From Diaminobutyricimonas aerilata (lineage in GTDB: Bacteria; Actinomycetota; Actinomycetes; Actinomycetales; Microbacteriaceae), in contig NZ_PGFF01000001.1 of assembly GCF_002797715.1 (NCBI RefSeq), forward strand, positions 2,627,304 to 2,691,303: a stretch of 64,000 nt of DNA, in the 5' to 3' direction. A model generated the notes under the pieces. The model was given only the letters and a program-made list of their open reading frames with translations. It searched no databases and was not told the origin of the DNA. The position numbers and the translations under genes are program-made. Positions 60,936 through 64,000 of the stretch are shown here, in pieces (position 1 is the stretch's first letter; every line of letters begins with the position of its first letter).

Positions 60936-61334
60936 ATGGGTTACAAGGTCGAGAAGAGCGAGCAGGAGTGGCGCGAGGAGCTGTCCCCGGAGCAGTTCGC
61001 GGTGCTGCGCCAGTCCGCCACCGAGCGGGCATGGACGGGTGAGCTGCTCGACGAGTCGCGCGCCGGTCTCTACACGTGTGCCGCGTGCAACGCGGAGCTG
61101 TTCAAGAGCGGCACGAAGTTCGATTCCGGATGCGGTTGGCCGAGCTTCTACGAGTCGGTGCGGCCGGAGGCGGTTCAGCTCATCGAGGACACGAGCCTCG
61201 GCATGGTCCGCACCGAGGTGCGCTGCGCGAACTGCGGTTCGCACCTGGGTCACGTGTTCGACGACGGATTCGGCACGCCGACGGGTGACCGCTACTGCAT
61301 GAACTCCCTCGCGCTGAACTTCGAGGCCGAGTAG
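60936..61334 (+). CDS. msrB: Methionine-R-sulfoxide reductase
   Basis: 132 residues. Repairs methionine-R-sulfoxide using thioredoxin. Zinc cysteines come in pairs CAAC and CANC; CGWPSFYESV is the family signature near 66; the catalytic cysteine is in GDRYCMNS near 123. AGGAGAGGAAACC lies upstream of the ATG. One codon after its stop the nitroreductase gene begins, a redox operon. Confidence 0.95.
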   Translation: MGYKVEKSEQEWREELSPEQFAVLRQSATERAWTGELLDESRAGLYTCAACNAELFKSGTKFDSGCGWPSFYESVRPEAVQLIEDTSLGMVRTEVRCANCGSHLGHVFDDGFGTPTGDRYCMNSLALNFEAE

Positions 61335-61880
61335 GTGACGGCCGCCGAGGCGATGCTTCGGCGCCGGTCGCAATCCCGTGTGACTCCGGACGCCCCGGAC
61401 ACCGCGGAGATCGTGCGCCTCACCGAGGTCGCCGCGACGATGGCCGACTACGGCTCGCTGCGGCCGTGGCGGTTGATCGAACTGCGCGGTGACGCCCGGG
61501 CACGCCTCGGCGCCGCTTTCGTGGAGGCGTCGTCGGCCGAGGGCAAGCACGCGGAGAAACTCGCGGGCAAACCGTTGCGCGCGTCCCTGCTCATCGCGGT
61601 CGTCGCGAGCCGGCAGGAGAACTTCAAGGTGCACGCGTGGGAGCAGGACATCGCCGCGGCCGGCGTGGGCCACGCGCTCAATCTGCTGCTGCACGAGGCC
61701 GGCTGGGGCGCCATGTGGCGTTCCGGCCCGCTCACCCGTACCGATCCGGTGCGCCGGATGCACGGACTGGCCGACAACGAGGAGCTGCTCGGCTGGCTCT
61801 ACGTCGGCGGTCTGACCGAGAAGCCGAGCCCCGACCGAAAGCCGGCGCCGGTGGAGAGCCTCGTCACCACCCTGCGGTAG
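61335..61880 (+). CDS. YdjA-type nitroreductase
   Basis: 181 residues of the small FMN nitroreductase family. Marks: RRRSQSRV at the FMN-phosphate site, SLRPWRLIELRGDAR, AGVGHALNLLLHEAGWGAMWRSG near 111-133 and a Pro-rich end. Uses NAD(P)H to reduce nitroaromatics, quinones or flavins. GTG start follows the msrB stop directly. Convergent with the GntR gene, six bases between. Confidence 0.9.
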   Translation: MTAAEAMLRRRSQSRVTPDAPDTAEIVRLTEVAATMADYGSLRPWRLIELRGDARARLGAAFVEASSAEGKHAEKLAGKPLRASLLIAVVASRQENFKVHAWEQDIAAAGVGHALNLLLHEAGWGAMWRSGPLTRTDPVRRMHGLADNEELLGWLYVGGLTEKPSPDRKPAPVESLVTTLR

Positions 61881-61886
61881 CGCGCG

Positions 61887-62600
61887 TCACCCGGCGGTCG
61901 GGTCGGAGTCGGTGAGCGAGAGCGACGGCTCCTTCTCGAATGACCGCTCACCGTGCACGGCGAGTTCGGCGAGCGCCGCCTCCTTGTCGCCCGACTCGAC
62001 GAGTCGGAGCAGGTGGCGGTGCCGGCCGACGTGCTCGTGCAGGTCTTCGTAATAGCGCTCCCGCGCGATGAGGTTGCGCGACATGCACAGCAGCAGCTGC
62101 TGCTGCACGGAGGCGTAGAGCTCCTCGAGCCGCCGATGACGGGCGATGCGGATGAGCGCGGAGTGGAACAGGTAGCCGGCCTGCACGAGCGCACCCCGGT
62201 CCTCGGCGTCCGCACACCGCTCCATCTCGTCGAGCGCGCGCCGGGCGGGATCCAGCAGCGCGTCATCGGCGACCGGGATGCCGAGTTCGAAGGCCATGCG
62301 TTCGAAGGTGGAGCGCAGGGTGAGGATCTCGAAGACGTCTTCCTCATCGAGCGTCGCGACGAACGCACCACGCCGGGGCCGCGTCGAGACGAGACCCTCG
62401 GTCTCGAGCACCCGCAGTGCCTCGCGCAGCGGGGGCCGGCTGATGGCGAGGTCCTCGGTGAGCCGCTCCTCGATGAGCCGCTCCCCCGGTTGCAGCTCGC
62501 CCGCGAGGATCTTCTTGCGGATGGCGTCCGCGGCGAGCACCACCAGACTCGGTGCCTCCAGGCCCACGCCCGGATCCCTGCCTACGTCGCTGCGCCTCAT
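61887..62600 (-). CDS. GntR-family regulator (FadR/FCD type)
   Basis: 237 residues. The winged helix (LIEERLTEDLAISRPPLREALRVLETEGLV, about 40-70) is followed by an all-helical FCD domain with metal-type histidines (LFHSALIRIARH near 150, EHVGRHRHLL near 195, ELAVHGERSFEKE). FCD regulators bind organic acids or sugar acids. AGGAGGAACC precedes the ATG. Divergent from the dehydrogenase-permease operon, its likely target. Confidence 0.93.
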   Translation of the reverse strand: MRRSDVGRDPGVGLEAPSLVVLAADAIRKKILAGELQPGERLIEERLTEDLAISRPPLREALRVLETEGLVSTRPRRGAFVATLDEEDVFEILTLRSTFERMAFELGIPVADDALLDPARRALDEMERCADAEDRGALVQAGYLFHSALIRIARHRRLEELYASVQQQLLLCMSRNLIARERYYEDLHEHVGRHRHLLRLVESGDKEAALAELAVHGERSFEKEPSLSLTDSDPTAG

Positions 62601-62694
62601 GGTTCCTCCTCGGGGCTCACAGCCTCCCGGATGGGAGCGCTCCCCTTCAAGAGGCGCTCCCGAAATCGGACTATTGCATTCTGACTACGGTCTG

Positions 62695-62704
62695 TTGTAG
62701 ACAA
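62695..62704. promoter_or_regulatory. GntR/FCD operator TTGT-AG-ACAA
   Basis: Perfect arms in the 165-base divergent region; very near the TTGTATACAA form seen for FCD regulators. It lies 95 bases from the GntR start and 61 from the dehydrogenase start, so likely controls both. Confidence 0.65.
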
Positions 62705-62765
62705 TATACGCCGCACCGCGTCCGTCGGGCAGCACCGTAGCAACACTCAAAGTCGAGGAGAAGCG

Positions 62766-63635
62766 TTGACATCGTCGTCCGCCGTGATCGTGGGTCTGGG
62801 TAACCTCGGCTCCCCGCTCGCCTCCCGACTGCTCGAGGTCGGGTGGGATGTCGCCGTGCTCGACACGGCCGAGGAACGCGTCGCCGAGCTGCGCGGCGAG
62901 GGCGCCCGCGAGATCGACGTCGCCGACCTCGGCCGCGAACCGCTCGTCTGCTTCGTCGTGCCGGGCGAGCAGGCGATCCGTTCGGTGCTCGAGCGCGTCG
63001 AGGGCCCCCTCGAGGGACTCGTCGTCGTGATCAGCACCCTCGCCCCGCAGACGGCGATCGACGTGGCAGCGACCCTCGCCGAGCGCGGTGCGCGGATGAT
63101 CGACGCGCCCGTCAGCGGCGGGGCCGACCGGGCCCGCGCCGGCGAACTCACCGTGCTCGTCGGCGGCGCCGACGAGCACGTGGCCGACGCCCGACCGCTG
63201 CTCGACGCGATCGGGGACACCGTGCTGCACGTCGGACCGGTCGGCGCGGGATCGGCGGCCAAGCTCGCCAACCAGCTCGTCACGTTCGCGTCGCTCGGCG
63301 CCGTGCTCGAGGCCGCCCGGCTCGCGGACGCGTACGGCGTCGCCGAGTCGACCGTCATCGAGGCCCTCGGCACCGCGACCGGGGACACATGGGTCGGCCG
63401 CACGTGGGGGTTCTACGACGACCTCGCCGCCGACTACGACCGACGCGACGTGCCCGACGACGACCGGCCGTGGGTGAAGGACCTCGCCGCCGTGCGAGCC
63501 GCGGCCTCCGGCGCGGGACTCGAGGTCCCGGTCGCCGACGTGCTCTCCCGCACGCTCGCCGACGACATCCGCACCCACGCGCAGCGGTCCCGGCAGACCG
63601 ATTCCGAAGGCGCACAGGAAGGCGCAGACGCATGA
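62766..63635 (+). CDS. NAD(P)-dependent beta-hydroxyacid dehydrogenase
   Basis: 289 residues of the 3-hydroxyisobutyrate/tartronate-semialdehyde reductase family. Nucleotide motif GLGNLGSPLASRL near 10-22, substrate-binding DAPVSGGADRARAGELTVLVGG near 117, and catalytic lysine in GSAAKLANQL near 166. Start is TTG 62766, chosen for GAGGAGAAGCG just before it. The next gene overlaps by four bases. Probably oxidises or reduces the acid imported by the ABC transporter that follows. Confidence 0.9.
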   Translation: MTSSSAVIVGLGNLGSPLASRLLEVGWDVAVLDTAEERVAELRGEGAREIDVADLGREPLVCFVVPGEQAIRSVLERVEGPLEGLVVVISTLAPQTAIDVAATLAERGARMIDAPVSGGADRARAGELTVLVGGADEHVADARPLLDAIGDTVLHVGPVGAGSAAKLANQLVTFASLGAVLEAARLADAYGVAESTVIEALGTATGDTWVGRTWGFYDDLAADYDRRDVPDDDRPWVKDLAAVRAAASGAGLEVPVADVLSRTLADDIRTHAQRSRQTDSEGAQEGADA

Positions 63636-64000
63636 CCGAACGACTCGCCCCGGGCATCATGGCCGATGCCCCCGGACGCCGCTGGAGCCGCGGCACCAAG
63701 AACGCCGCGAAACGGCGGGAGGCCGGCGTCGCCGCGCTCTTCCTCACCCCGTGGATGCTCGGCCTCGTGCTGCTCACCCTCGGACCGATGCTCTACTCGC
63801 TCTACCTCGCGTTCACCGACTACGACCTGCTCTCGCCGCCGCGCTGGGTCGGGCTCGACAACTTCACCGCGATGGCGAGCGATCCGCGCTTCCTCGCCTC
63901 GGCGGGGGTCACGTTCGCCTACGTCGCCGTGTCGGTGCCGCTGCTGCTGGTCATCTCGATGCTCGTGGCGCTGCTGCTCAACACGAAGATGCGCTTCCTC
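63632..64000 (+). CDS. Sugar ABC transporter permease (partial)
   Basis: The first 123 residues are in the window and the frame runs off the right edge. KRREAGVAALFLTPWMLGLVLLTLGPMLYSLYLAF, a TDYDLLSPPRWVGLDNF loop and a second hydrophobic region match MalF/UgpA-type CUT1 permeases. ATGA overlap with the dehydrogenase gene. It suggests a sugar or sugar-acid uptake operon continuing to the right under the GntR regulator. Confidence 0.88.
   Translation, partial: MTERLAPGIMADAPGRRWSRGTKNAAKRREAGVAALFLTPWMLGLVLLTLGPMLYSLYLAFTDYDLLSPPRWVGLDNFTAMASDPRFLASAGVTFAYVAVSVPLLLVISMLVALLLNTKMRFL

Overview
The window is about 64 kb of a high-GC actinobacterial chromosome, most likely from the family Microbacteriaceae. 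Evidence is the strong G/C third-position bias, actinobacteria-restricted families (DUF2530, DUF3027, DUF3263, DUF2332, a SARP/BTAD regulator, an XPB helicase beside its helicase-associated partner), a stand-alone GroEL with tandem CIRCE sites, and dispersed short intergenic repeats of the kind seen in that family. I see no rRNA, tRNA, CRISPR array, insertion sequence or prophage. The sequence is densely coded. Many neighbouring genes overlap by 1 to 4 bases (ATGA, GTGA or TGATG), and about fifteen genes look leaderless: a TANNNT -10 box sits 12 to 14 bases before the start codon and no Shine-Dalgarno sequence is needed.

Layout. 1-5 kb: a large SARP-AAA-TPR regulator cut by the left edge, coupled to a TetR repressor that faces a FAD monooxygenase across three copies of one palindromic operator. 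5-18 kb: accessory genes, namely a surface lipoprotein, SDR and MDR oxidoreductases, an NDH-2-like flavoprotein, GNAT, TetR/MarR/XRE regulators, a CPBP protease and a membrane/beta-propeller protein. 18-24.6 kb: a mannoside-type sugar locus (TIM-barrel isomerase, GH2 beta-mannosidase, MFS carrier, TetR). 24.6-30 kb: a SnoaL/MarR pair, a GyrI-like protein, an orphan Tdi1-type immunity homologue, a membrane protein with a winged-helix regulator, an HNH nuclease behind a small ORF and terminator, and an NlpC/P60 wall hydrolase. 30.4-42 kb: a DtxR-family regulator divergent from a seven-gene anchored-repeat metal ABC transporter operon. 42-54 kb: mostly conserved genes, including serC, DUF2530, DUF3027, a cold-shock protein, helicase-associated protein and XPB, a two-component system and a lone WXG100 protein. 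54-59 kb: a stand-alone PheS-like ligase with a possible leaderless micropeptide in front, groEL, cspA, a LytR_C protein and DUF3263. 59-64 kb: DUF2332, GNAT, msrB, a nitroreductase, and a GntR regulator divergent from a dehydrogenase and a sugar ABC permease cut by the right edge.

The most interesting system is the 31-42 kb operon. It combines a Znu-type importer (ATPase, permease, and a binding lipoprotein with a wall-repeat domain spliced into it), three surface proteins built of the same repeat, one of which ends in a LAXTG sorting signal, and a lytic transglycosylase. Two near-identical Zur-like boxes in the divergent promoter region point to zinc scavenging, with a metal relay through the cell wall to the permease. 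Second are the PheS-like ligase with its micropeptide, and the 33-codon ORF whose stop codon touches a terminator just before the HNH gene, which looks like an attenuator.
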